A stretch of DNA of 10,872 bases from JAULUH01 sp032111745 (GCA_032111745.1 JAULUH010000039.1:1-10872); one strand, 5' to 3'. Counted from the stretch's first letter, positions 1 to 6,750 are shown. Numbers and translations are program-made. Notes: a model not told the origin generated them from the letters alone.

Positions 1-99
1 CAAGCGCACAGTCACCATCTTTGGTCCCTCAAGGTGCCGGTTTTTCCCGGCGTTACGTCCTTTCTATACCTGACTTCTACTCTAATCTAAGGAGGAACG
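1..99. other. Upstream region of the first kinase pair, no gene assigned
   Basis: No convincing coding sequence could be recognised in these 99 bases. All short open stretches end in stops or give unfamiliar peptides, although the tail of an upstream gene cannot be excluded. A weak 5-bp hairpin (GCCGG at 36-40, CCGGC at 47-51) surrounds a T-rich loop. The ribosome binding site of the first gene, AAGGAGG, lies at 89-95. No clear promoter hexamer pair was seen, so transcription may begin further upstream. Confidence 0.5.
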
Positions 100-747
100 A
101 TGGCACGTTCCAGCATTGAGACTACGGAGTTTGTCGTTCACACGATCGCCGAAACGGCCCTGGAGAACGAGACGTACTTCTGCGAGCTCGACGGCGTGGT
201 CGGCGATGGAGACTTTGGCTACTCCCTCGCTCGGGGATTCGAAAAGGTCCTGGAAGAGTGGGATACTATCGATCGCAGCACCCCCGGGAGTTTCCTCAAG
301 CGCGTTGGCATGATCATCCCCAGCCGCGTCGGCGGCGTGTCCGGCACCATCTGGGGCACCGCCTTCCTCCGGGCCGGAATGACTGCGGGAGCCAAGACGG
401 AGCTAACCTCGGAGGATGTGATCGCCATGTTCCGCTCGGCCATCGAGGGCATCAAGAAGCGTGGCGAGACCGACCTGGGAGACAAGACCCTTCTGGACGC
501 CCTGGTACCGGCAGTCGACGAGCTGGAGCGGTCCTTCCAGAACGGCAGCGACGCCGCGATAGCCCTGGATGAGGCGGCCGTTGTCGCGCGGGAGAGCGCC
601 GAAGCTACTCGTCCCATGCTCGCCAAGCGAGGGCGTGCTGCCTATACCGGGGAGCGCAGCATCGGCACCCTTGATGCCGGAGCTGTGGCCATCGCCGTGC
701 TGTTCGAAGCTGTCGCGCAGGACTGGAAAGCCGGCAGCGCCGGCTAG
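100..747 (+). CDS. dhaL: DhaL-like subunit of a split dihydroxyacetone-type kinase (copy 1)
   Basis: This is the nucleotide-binding subunit of a two-protein dihydroxyacetone-family kinase; it should carry ATP/ADP-Mg and deliver phosphate to a substrate held on DhaK, in the cytoplasm. At 215 aa it is full length for DhaL (about 210). Three metal-binding aspartates are visible, D31, D36 and D38, in the motif GDGDFG, with the spacing of D30/D35/D37 of E. coli DhaL. F39 stands where the family often has His. The nucleotide loop GGVSGTIWG (78-86) is a variant of GGASGPLYG. GDKTLLDAL (from G127) and GRAAYTGERSIGTLDAGA near the C terminus are typical. The start has a strong AAGGAGG site four bases upstream. 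The DhaK partner follows after 44 nt. No DhaM phosphotransfer protein is visible, so ATP is the likely phosphate source (inference). Family assignment is secure; the substrate is unknown. Confidence 0.9.
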   Translation: MARSSIETTEFVVHTIAETALENETYFCELDGVVGDGDFGYSLARGFEKVLEEWDTIDRSTPGSFLKRVGMIIPSRVGGVSGTIWGTAFLRAGMTAGAKTELTSEDVIAMFRSAIEGIKKRGETDLGDKTLLDALVPAVDELERSFQNGSDAAIALDEAAVVARESAEATRPMLAKRGRAAYTGERSIGTLDAGAVAIAVLFEAVAQDWKAGSAG

Positions 748-791
748 TCACCGTTTTCGCCTCTGTCTCTGCTCTTTGAAAGGAGCCCATC

Positions 792-1787
792 ATGAAGAAG
801 TTCGTGAACGATCCCAAGAAGTTCGTCCCCGAGATGCTCAAGGGAATTGCCCTGGCCAATCCCACGACTCTCAAGTACATTCCCGAATACAACCTGATCA
901 TGCGCGCGGACATCCCCATCGCCGACAAGGTCTCCATCATGCAGGGATCCGGGTCCGGCCATGAGCCGGCGCACGTCATGATCGTCGGGCGAGGCATGCT
1001 GGATGCCGCCTGTCCTGGCGACGTGTTCTCCGCCCCCGCCGCCGACTACGTCTACAACACCTCGAAGCTAGTCGCCTCACCCAAGGGCGTTCTGCACATC
1101 ATCAACAACTACACCGGCGACCGCATGTCCTTCGACATGGGCCGCGAGATGGCCGAGGCTGATGGGGTCGAGATCAAGACCGTGCTGGTCAACGACGACG
1201 TCGCAGTCAAGGACTCCCTTTACACTGTCGGGCGCCGCGGCGTGGCCGGCAATTTCTTCGTGATCAAGGCCGTGGGCGCCGCGGCTGAGCGTGGCGCCAG
1301 CCTGGATGAGCTGGTCTCTCTGGGTGAGAAGGTCGTAGGAGCCGCCCGCACCATGGGCATGGCGCTGACGGGCTGCACGCCGCCGGCCAAGGGGCAGCCG
1401 ATCTTCACCCTGGCCGACGATGAGATGGAAATGGGCATCGGCATCCACGGCGAGCCCGGACGCAAGCGCGTGAAGATAGCCTCCGCCAACCAGATCGTCG
1501 ACGAGCTCCTCGAGGCCACGTACTCCGACCTGCCCTACAAGAAGGGTGACGAGGTCGCCTTGATGATCAACGGCATGGGCGGCACGCCTATCTCCGAGCT
1601 CTACCTGCTCTACGGGTATGCTCACGACCAACTGGAGAAGCGCGGCACCAAGGTATGGCGCAGCTATGTCGGCGAGTACTGCACCTCCCTCGAGATGGCA
1701 GGCTTCTCCCTCACCCTGGTCAAGGTCGACGACCAGCTGAAGGACCTGTTCATGGCCCCCGCGGAGATCGCCGCTCGCGTCTTCTAG
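792..1787 (+). CDS. dhaK: DhaK-like subunit of a split dihydroxyacetone-type kinase (copy 1)
   Basis: This is the substrate-binding subunit of the split kinase, which in the known family holds a hydroxyketone covalently on a histidine while DhaL supplies phosphate. The protein has 331 aa, close to the usual DhaK length of about 330-356. Catalytic positions are all present: H57 in GSGSGHEPAH, D110 in NYTGD, and H219 in GIHGEPG, matching H56, D109 and H218 of E. coli DhaK with a constant +1 shift. RRGVAGNFF and the C-terminal SYVGEYCTSLEMAG block are typical. The usual GGGSGH reads GSGSGH. An AAAGGAG site lies six bases before the ATG. It is followed by a strong intrinsic terminator, so it closes a transcription unit with copy-1 DhaL. 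The substrate could be dihydroxyacetone, but the context of MtnK/MtnA-like genes and a sugar importer favours a larger ketose (inference). Confidence 0.92.
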   Translation: MKKFVNDPKKFVPEMLKGIALANPTTLKYIPEYNLIMRADIPIADKVSIMQGSGSGHEPAHVMIVGRGMLDAACPGDVFSAPAADYVYNTSKLVASPKGVLHIINNYTGDRMSFDMGREMAEADGVEIKTVLVNDDVAVKDSLYTVGRRGVAGNFFVIKAVGAAAERGASLDELVSLGEKVVGAARTMGMALTGCTPPAKGQPIFTLADDEMEMGIGIHGEPGRKRVKIASANQIVDELLEATYSDLPYKKGDEVALMINGMGGTPISELYLLYGYAHDQLEKRGTKVWRSYVGEYCTSLEMAGFSLTLVKVDDQLKDLFMAPAEIAARVF

Positions 1788-1830
1788 CATGACCCTGGCC
1801 CGGCCTTCTATACCACTGAGTACTGCAACG

Positions 1831-1866
1831 ACGCACCCCGAGTCTTCTAGGGTTCGGGGTGCGTTT
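1831..1866 (+). terminator. Rho-independent terminator after the first DhaL-DhaK pair
   Basis: A perfect 11-bp inverted repeat, ACGCACCCCGA (1831-1841) and TCGGGGTGCGT (1854-1864), encloses a 12-nt loop and runs into TTTGCTT. It lies 43 bases after the DhaK stop codon. The T-tract is short, but the stem is strong. The hairpin also covers the region of a possible alternative start for the next gene at 1859, which argues against that start. Confidence 0.75.
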
Positions 1867-1892
1867 GCTTGAGTTCCAGACGCTCGTGCTCT

Positions 1893-1930
1893 GCGCGACC
1901 ACCGGCCAACCACTGGCTAACTGGTCGCGC
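1893..1930. promoter_or_regulatory. Nested inverted repeat in the leader of the SAF-domain oxidoreductase gene
   Basis: GCGCGACCA (1893-1901) is the exact reverse complement of TGGTCGCGC (1922-1930). Inside the 20-nt loop a second short stem is possible, GCCA (1905-1908) with TGGC (1914-1917). No T-tract follows, so it is not a standard terminator. It sits between the upstream terminator and the oxidoreductase start at 1970. It could be an mRNA leader structure or a protein-binding site; the sequence alone does not decide. Confidence 0.45.
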
Positions 1931-1969
1931 CCGCACGGGGCTTCGGACAGCGGAAAGCGAGTTCGAACG

Positions 1970-3259
1970 ATGGTCTACCAGCAACTCCTGCGGTTACAGG
2001 ATGAGGGCCGATCGATCCGCATAGGCTGTCATGGCGCAGGGTGGATGGGCAGCGGTTTCGTGGCCCAGGTCGAGCGCATGCCGGGACTGGAGGTGGCTGT
2101 CCTGGCTGACGCCGACGTAGCCCTGGCGCGCCAGGCCTATGTGGCGGCAGGGGTGGCCGAGGAAGCCATCGTCGAATGCGGGGCGCCGGGACCCGCGATG
2201 GATGCGCTGCGCCACGGCCGGCGGGTGGTCACCGCCGATCTTGTCCTACCGGCCCAGGTCGCTGCCGTGGATATCGTGACCGACGTCACGCCCTCTCCGG
2301 CAAGCGGCGCTGCCGTGGCCTATGCGGGCATCCAGCACGGCAAGGACGTGGTGCTGGTCAACATCGAGGCCGACGTCACCGTGGGCCGCATCCTGAAACG
2401 GTTGGCGGCCGAGGCCGGCGTGCTTTACAGCGTCAGCTCCGGCGACGAGCCGGGCTGCCTGATGGAGCTATGGGACTACGTGCAACTGCTGGGCTTCGAG
2501 CCCATCGCCATCGGCAAGGGCAAGAACAACCCGCTGGACCATTCGGCCACACCGGATACCGTGGAAGAGGCCGCGCGGCGGGCTGACAAGGACGCCTACC
2601 AGACCGCCTCCTACGTCGACGGCAGCAAGACCATGTTCGAGATGGCCTGCGCCGCCAACGCCACCGGTTGCGTGCCCATCCGGCGGGGCATGACCGGCCC
2701 CGAGGCTAGCCTGGAGACGGTCACCGCACTGTTCTCATTGCGGGAGGACGGCGGCATCGTGCCCTTTCCGGGCGTGGTGGATTTCGTCCAGGGCCAGGCC
2801 ATGGCCGGCGGGGTCTTCGTCACCTGTCGTGTCCACGACCGCCGCATCGCCGGCGACTTGAGATACCTCAAGGTGGGCAACGGCACCTACTCCACCTTCT
2901 TCCGGCCCTACCACCTGTGGTTCATCGAGGCCCCCATCTCCTTTGCCGAGGCGTATCTAAACCAGAAGGTGACCCTGGCGCCGCTGGACCGGCCCGTGGC
3001 TGAAAGCATGGCTGTGGCCAAACGCGATCTGCAGGCAGGTGAGCTGCTGGACGATTTCGGAGGCTACACGTTCTACGGCCTCCTGGATCGGGCCGAATCC
3101 GCCCAGGCGCTCAATGCCCTGGCAACAGGGCTTGCACCTGGCGCCAAAGTGGTGCGGCCGGTGCCCCAGGGTCAGATCATTACCTGGGCCGATGTGGCTC
3201 TGGATGAGGCCAGTACCATCGTCAAGCTGCGCCGGATGCAGGACCAGTTGGCAGCCTGA
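1970..3259 (+). CDS. NAD(P)-dependent oxidoreductase with SAF domain, DXP-reductoisomerase-like (DRL) family relative
   Basis: This 429-aa protein has an N-terminal Rossmann dinucleotide fold (IRIG, then G22-AGWMG to residue 27) and a homoserine-dehydrogenase-like middle. The signatures GKGKNNPLDH (G182-H191), VDGSKTMFEM (V216 onward) and ANATG follow, with a C-terminal SAF-like segment (roughly 340-410, VAKRDLQAGELL). This architecture and length match proteins annotated 'SAF domain / homoserine dehydrogenase-like'. That group includes the Brucella DRL enzyme, which converts 1-deoxyxylulose 5-phosphate to 2-C-methylerythritol 4-phosphate (family knowledge from memory). Many members are uncharacterised, so the reaction here is open: an NAD(P)-linked redox step, perhaps with skeletal rearrangement of a phosphosugar. 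ATG 1970 is preferred because a start at 1859 lies inside the upstream terminator and adds 37 residues unlike the family. No strong ribosome site is visible (weak GGAAAG near 1951). The gene stands between two transcription units in a sugar-catabolic cluster. Confidence 0.8.
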   Translation: MVYQQLLRLQDEGRSIRIGCHGAGWMGSGFVAQVERMPGLEVAVLADADVALARQAYVAAGVAEEAIVECGAPGPAMDALRHGRRVVTADLVLPAQVAAVDIVTDVTPSPASGAAVAYAGIQHGKDVVLVNIEADVTVGRILKRLAAEAGVLYSVSSGDEPGCLMELWDYVQLLGFEPIAIGKGKNNPLDHSATPDTVEEAARRADKDAYQTASYVDGSKTMFEMACAANATGCVPIRRGMTGPEASLETVTALFSLREDGGIVPFPGVVDFVQGQAMAGGVFVTCRVHDRRIAGDLRYLKVGNGTYSTFFRPYHLWFIEAPISFAEAYLNQKVTLAPLDRPVAESMAVAKRDLQAGELLDDFGGYTFYGLLDRAESAQALNALATGLAPGAKVVRPVPQGQIITWADVALDEASTIVKLRRMQDQLAA

Positions 3260-3279
3260 CGGCCTGATGTCGCAATAAT

Positions 3280-3307
3280 TTGACACCCGGCGAAATTGGG
3301 TTATCAT
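3280..3307 (+). promoter_or_regulatory. Sigma-70-type promoter for the rpiR-mtnA-mtnK cluster
   Basis: A consensus -35 box TTGACA (3280-3285) is followed after 16 bases by TATCAT (3302-3307), five of six matches to the -10 consensus. Transcription should start near 3314, leaving a leader of about 55 nt before the regulator gene. The element begins 20 bases after the stop codon of the oxidoreductase gene and is markedly AT-richer than its surroundings. Confidence 0.7.
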
Positions 3308-3342
3308 GTTGTGGCATTATCACGGCATATTGGATTTCGGCG

Positions 3343-3356
3343 TTGTACTACTACAA
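3343..3356. promoter_or_regulatory. Candidate operator palindrome upstream of the RpiR regulator
   Basis: TTGTA and TACAA flank CTAC (TTGTACTACTACAA), a short inverted repeat just downstream of the predicted transcription start and 12 bases before the regulator ATG. RpiR-family proteins often bind palindromes in their own promoter regions. The position suits autoregulation by roadblock. No second copy was found in the window, so the assignment is tentative. Confidence 0.4.
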
Positions 3357-3368
3357 TGGATGTAGGCC

Positions 3369-4250
3369 ATGCCAGGCGACGACGGGCAGCACCCCACTGC
3401 TGCGGTTTCATCCTCCGTTAACTCCCTGACGCGTATCCGCAGCAGCTATCCGGCCCTGGCGGCGTCCGAAGCGCGCGTGGCCGAGTGGGTGATGCAGCAG
3501 CCGGAGAAGATCGTCCATCTCTCCATGGCCCAAGTGGCCCAGGCCTGCGGGGTCAGCGACACCACGGTTCTCAGATTCTGTCGCAATGCCGGCTTTCAGG
3601 GCTATACCGACCTCAAGCTCTCCATCGCCCGCGATATCACCAGCCCCACCCAGATCATTCACGACGATATCGTGGCTGGCGATTCCCCCGGTACCATCGC
3701 GCGCAAGGTGTTTCTGTCCAACATCCAGGCCATGTACGATACGCTGGAGGTGCTGGACGAAAACGCTCTCAGCAAGGCCATCGACCTGCTCAGCTCGGCC
3801 CGCCGTATTCTTATCGTCGGCGTAGGCACGTCAGCACCCATCGTGCAGAGCACCTACAACATGTTCATGCGCCTGGGGCTCAACTGCAAGGCCCAGACGG
3901 ACTCCTACCTGCAGCTGATGGAGGTGGCCCTGCTGGGGCCTGGTGACCTGGTAGTGGGCATTTCCCAGTCGGGAACCTCCATGGATCCGGTGCTGACCCT
4001 CAAGCAGGCCAAGGCTAACGGCGCGGCCACCATCTGTATCACCGGCAACGCCCAATCCCCCATCACCAGGCACGCCGACGTCACCCTGCTCAGCATTGCC
4101 CGCGAGGCGCGCATCGAAGCTATCGCCTCGCGCCTGGCCCAGATCAGCATCGCCGACGCGCTCTACGTCATCGTAGCCCTGAACAACGTGGACTCGGCCG
4201 TCCAAAACGAACGCCTGATCTGGGATGCCTTGCTCCCGAAGATGATATGA
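3369..4250 (+). CDS. RpiR/MurR-family transcriptional regulator with SIS domain
   Basis: This cytoplasmic DNA-binding regulator (293 aa) probably controls the sugar-catabolic genes that follow. The N-terminal HTH_6 domain spans roughly residues 19-95, with a helix-turn-helix around LSMAQVAQACGVSDTTVLRFCR and the family hallmark GFQGYTDLK. The C-terminal phosphosugar-binding SIS domain begins near R145 (RRILIVGVGTSAP) and contains the loop GISQSGTSMDP (from G197). SIS domains in this family bind phosphorylated sugars, so the effector is probably a pathway intermediate made by the neighbouring kinases (inference). The ribosome site is poor; the ATG at 3369 was chosen because no other in-frame ATG precedes the DNA-binding domain. 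It is the first gene after a good promoter and next to a palindrome, which suggests autoregulation. Family is secure; activator versus repressor is unknown. Confidence 0.92.
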   Translation: MPGDDGQHPTAAVSSSVNSLTRIRSSYPALAASEARVAEWVMQQPEKIVHLSMAQVAQACGVSDTTVLRFCRNAGFQGYTDLKLSIARDITSPTQIIHDDIVAGDSPGTIARKVFLSNIQAMYDTLEVLDENALSKAIDLLSSARRILIVGVGTSAPIVQSTYNMFMRLGLNCKAQTDSYLQLMEVALLGPGDLVVGISQSGTSMDPVLTLKQAKANGAATICITGNAQSPITRHADVTLLSIAREARIEAIASRLAQISIADALYVIVALNNVDSAVQNERLIWDALLPKMI

Positions 4251-4288
4251 TCGCTGCCCAAGCTCCATTCTTCCCGCAGCTCTTTCTA

Positions 4289-4294
4289 CATAAT
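4289..4294 (+). promoter_or_regulatory. Possible -10 box immediately before the mtnA-like start
   Basis: CATAAT (4289-4294) lies six bases before the ATG at 4300, where no purine-rich ribosome site is seen. A transcript started from it would begin at or beside the A of the ATG, that is, leaderless. The -35 candidate (TTCTTC, 4268-4273, 15-base spacer) is poor, so this is a weak call. Confidence 0.25.
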
Positions 4295-4299
4295 CGCCC

Positions 4300-5436
4300 A
4301 TGAACGTCCACGGCAAGCGCTATCGCACCATCTGGCTCAAAAAGGATGCTCCCGATGTGGTGCAGATCATCGATCAGCGCCAGCTGCCCTACCACTTTGT
4401 CGTGGAGGACCTGCGCACGGTTGCCGAAGTGGCCGAGGCCATTGCGGACATGCACGTGCGTGGGGCAGGGCTGATCGGCGCCGCCGCGGGTTTCGGCATG
4501 TATCTCGGCGCCCTCCACGCGCCTCGCTCGTCGCCAGACGCCTTCATGGCAGCCCTGGCCCGGGATGGCGAGATGCTCACTGCCACCCGGCCCACCGCGG
4601 TCAACCTGGCCTGGGCGGTGACGCGCCAGCTCCAGGCCATCGCCGCGGCCGGCACTGAGGTCGACTCCAGAATCCGCGCGGCCCGCTCGACCGCCGAGGC
4701 CATCGCCGACGAGGATGCCGAATTCTGCCGCAGCATTGGCGACCACGGCAAGGCCCTGATCCGGGAGATCAGCGCGGCCAAGCACGGGGAGCCGGTCAAT
4801 ATCTTGACCCACTGCAACGCCGGCTGGCTGGCCTTTGTCGACTACGGCTCGGCTACCGCACCAATCTACGCCGCCCACGACGAGGGTATCCCTGTGCATG
4901 TGTGGGTCGACGAGACCCGGCCTCGCAACCAGGGTGCCCGCCTCACGGCCTGGGAGCTTGGGCAGCACGGCGTGCCCCACACCGTGGTCGTCGACAACGT
5001 GGGTGGGCACCTGATGCAGCACGGCCTGGTCGACCTGGTCATCGTGGGCACCGACCGCACCCTGTACACGGGCGACGTCGCCAACAAGATCGGCACCTAT
5101 CTGAAGGCCTTGGCCGCCCACGACAACGGGGTGCCATTCTACGTCGCCCTGCCTTCGTCCAGTTTCGACTGGGAGCTCCGCGATGGTGTGCGGGACATCC
5201 CCATCGAGCAGCGCGGGGCCGCCGAGGTGCGCACCATGCAGGGCCTCAGCAACGGCGAAATCCTCGATGTGCTGCTGACCCCCGAGGACAGCCCTGCTGC
5301 CAACTATGCTTTTGATGTCACCCCGGCTCGCCTGATCACGGGCCTGATCACCGAGCGTGGCATCTGTGCGGCTTCGGAAGCAGGGGTACTGAGTCTCTTT
5401 CCTGACAAGAAGAACAGCCCGGGAACCACCGCATGA
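4300..5436 (+). CDS. mtnA: MtnA-like sugar-1-phosphate aldose-ketose isomerase
   Basis: This protein belongs to the eIF2B-like/MtnA family; MtnA converts 5-methylthioribose 1-phosphate to 5-methylthioribulose 1-phosphate in the cytoplasm. It has 378 aa, within a few tens of residues of family length. The catalytic pair is retained: C172 in ILTHCNAG and D252 in GTDRT, spaced 80 residues apart exactly as C160/D240 of B. subtilis MtnA. RPTAVNLAWA (R97 onward), DETRPRNQGARLTAWEL and NKIGTY are also present. One odd change is seen near the active site: the family's VRGAPAIG reads VRGAGLIG (53-60). No ribosome site precedes the ATG; see the -10-like box beside it. The stop overlaps the mtnK-like start by ATGA, so the two are translationally coupled. 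With no other methionine-salvage gene in view, the substrate may be a 5-deoxy or related pentose 1-phosphate (inference). The family is secure; methylthioribose specificity is not. Confidence 0.88.
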   Translation: MNVHGKRYRTIWLKKDAPDVVQIIDQRQLPYHFVVEDLRTVAEVAEAIADMHVRGAGLIGAAAGFGMYLGALHAPRSSPDAFMAALARDGEMLTATRPTAVNLAWAVTRQLQAIAAAGTEVDSRIRAARSTAEAIADEDAEFCRSIGDHGKALIREISAAKHGEPVNILTHCNAGWLAFVDYGSATAPIYAAHDEGIPVHVWVDETRPRNQGARLTAWELGQHGVPHTVVVDNVGGHLMQHGLVDLVIVGTDRTLYTGDVANKIGTYLKALAAHDNGVPFYVALPSSSFDWELRDGVRDIPIEQRGAAEVRTMQGLSNGEILDVLLTPEDSPAANYAFDVTPARLITGLITERGICAASEAGVLSLFPDKKNSPGTTA

Positions 5437-6695
5437 GCTATCATCCACTAGACGAGACCAGCGTAGCGGACTACATCTCCCGCCGTCCATCTATGGTCAC
5501 GGTCTTCTCAGGCTTCTCCGATCTGGCGGTGAGCGAGGTTGGAGATGGCAATCTGAACCTGGTGTTTATCGTCGAGAATCGGGCCCGGCCGGGCGAATCT
5601 GCGGTCCTGAAGCAGGCCCTGCCCTTCCTGCGCGTAGCCGGCGAGAGCTGGCCGCTGACTCGGGAGCGAATGCGCTACGAAACCCAGGCCTTGCTCAAGC
5701 ACAACGAGCTGGCCCCTGGCCTGGCTCCCGCGGTCTATGATTTCGATGCCGAGATGTCCATCGTCATCATGGAACATTTGCGGGACCACGAGATCATGCG
5801 CAGGGGCCTGGTGGCGCGCAAGGCCTATCCCAGGTTCGCCGACCACATCTCCTCCTTTCTCGTCAACTCGCTCTTCTTCACCTCCGATCTTTATCTTACC
5901 GGCCCCGAGAAGAAGCTTCTGCAGGCCCAATTCACCAACGAGCAACTGCGCAAGCTGCAGGAGGATTTCGTCTACACCAACCCGTACATGGAGATGCCGG
6001 AGAACCGCTGGAATCCCCTGATCGATGATGACGTGCAGGCCGTGCGTGCCAATCCACAGCTGAAGATGGCTATTGCGGAGATGAAGACGGCCTACATGAC
6101 CCATGCCGAGGCGCTCATCCACGCCGACTTGCACACCGGCTCCATCATGCTCAATGCCGAGGACACCCGGGTCATCGACCCCGAGTTCGCGTTCTTTGGC
6201 CCCATGGCCTACGACGTCGGCGCTGTGCTGCAGAACCTGATCCTCAACTACCTCGCCCAGATCGGGCACGCGCCCGACCCGCAGGAGCGCCAGCGCTATC
6301 AGGCCTACCTGCTGCAGATGGTGCGAGACATCTGGCAGCAATTCGCCCGCAAGTTCGACGAAACCTGGGCCAACAACAACCGCGGCGAGCTCGTCCCTGA
6401 CCGGTACTGGGATTTCCCTGGGGGAGAGCAAGCCTTTGCCGAGTATCGCCAGCGCACTATCCACAGGCTCCTGCAGGAAGCCGCCGGGCACGGCGGTGTC
6501 AAGTTCTTGCGTCGCATGATGGGCATCGTCAGCGTTTGGGATCTGACCAGTATCGCAGATCCGCAAATACGCGCGATCGCCGAGCGCCTGGCTATTCGCA
6601 TCGGAGCGCGCTGGGTGCTGGAGCGCCAATCGGTCAACAGCATCGACGACCTGATCACAATCGTTGAAGAGGAGGCGCACGGCATCCGGGTCTAG
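5433..6695 (+). CDS. mtnK: MtnK-like 5-methylthioribose-type sugar kinase
   Basis: This aminoglycoside-phosphotransferase-fold kinase (420 aa, close to the usual 395-420) is expected to phosphorylate 5-methylthioribose or a related furanose at C1 using ATP. The N-lobe has GDGNLNLVFIV and the nucleotide-lysine segment VLKQALPF. The catalytic loop is HADLHTGSI with D232 and H234, where the MtnK family normally has HGDLHTGSI. The metal-binding D249 lies in VIDPEFAFFGPMAYDVG. All are strong MtnK signatures. It starts inside the end of the mtnA-like gene (ATGA overlap), so kinase and isomerase are made together and probably act in sequence. A small inverted repeat, ATCCGG (6684-6689) and CCGGAT (6696-6701), spans its stop codon. 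The true sugar is unknown; the DhaK-like partners and the sugar importer suggest catabolism of an external sugar rather than internal methionine salvage alone. Confidence 0.9.
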   Translation: MSYHPLDETSVADYISRRPSMVTVFSGFSDLAVSEVGDGNLNLVFIVENRARPGESAVLKQALPFLRVAGESWPLTRERMRYETQALLKHNELAPGLAPAVYDFDAEMSIVIMEHLRDHEIMRRGLVARKAYPRFADHISSFLVNSLFFTSDLYLTGPEKKLLQAQFTNEQLRKLQEDFVYTNPYMEMPENRWNPLIDDDVQAVRANPQLKMAIAEMKTAYMTHAEALIHADLHTGSIMLNAEDTRVIDPEFAFFGPMAYDVGAVLQNLILNYLAQIGHAPDPQERQRYQAYLLQMVRDIWQQFARKFDETWANNNRGELVPDRYWDFPGGEQAFAEYRQRTIHRLLQEAAGHGGVKFLRRMMGIVSVWDLTSIADPQIRAIAERLAIRIGARWVLERQSVNSIDDLITIVEEEAHGIRV

Positions 6696-6701
6696 CCGGA
6701 T
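6684..6701 (+). repeat. Small hairpin spanning the mtnK stop codon
   Basis: ATCCGG (6684-6689) pairs with CCGGAT (6696-6701) around GTCTAG, which holds the mtnK stop codon. The stem has only 6 bp and no T-tract directly follows, so it is not a convincing terminator. It may be an mRNA-processing or spacing element, or chance. Confidence 0.3.
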
Positions 6702-6750
6702 CCTATGGGCCTCCGATTTTCGCACGTACTCGTCTGTCAAGGAGCCACCG

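Noticed and set aside
100..1787. PEP-dependent (PTS) dihydroxyacetone kinase
   Set aside because: No DhaM, HPr or EI domain is encoded near either DhaK-DhaL pair in the window.
62..1814. Shared TTCTATACC at 62-70 and 1806-1814 as a common regulatory element
   Set aside because: It is only nine bases, with no matching flanks or -35 partner, and the second copy lies between a stop codon and a terminator. Chance is the simpler explanation.
1859..1969. Upstream in-frame start adding 37 residues to the SAF-domain oxidoreductase
   Set aside because: The start lies inside the terminator hairpin, the extra residues look unlike the family, and the Rossmann fold begins properly after ATG 1970.
4168..5490. 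Long minus-strand open frame (440 codons) opposite the mtnA-like gene
   Set aside because: It is a GC-rich antisense shadow of a clear conserved gene and shows no recognisable domain. The same applies to the minus-strand frames at 5508-6812, 6763-8223, 8617-9918 and 9915-10826.
6664..6750. In-frame start adding 29 residues to the second DhaK-like protein
   Set aside because: It lies within the end of the mtnK-like gene. ATG 6751 has a well-spaced AAGGAG and gives an N terminus that matches copy 1 (MKK, FVPEML).
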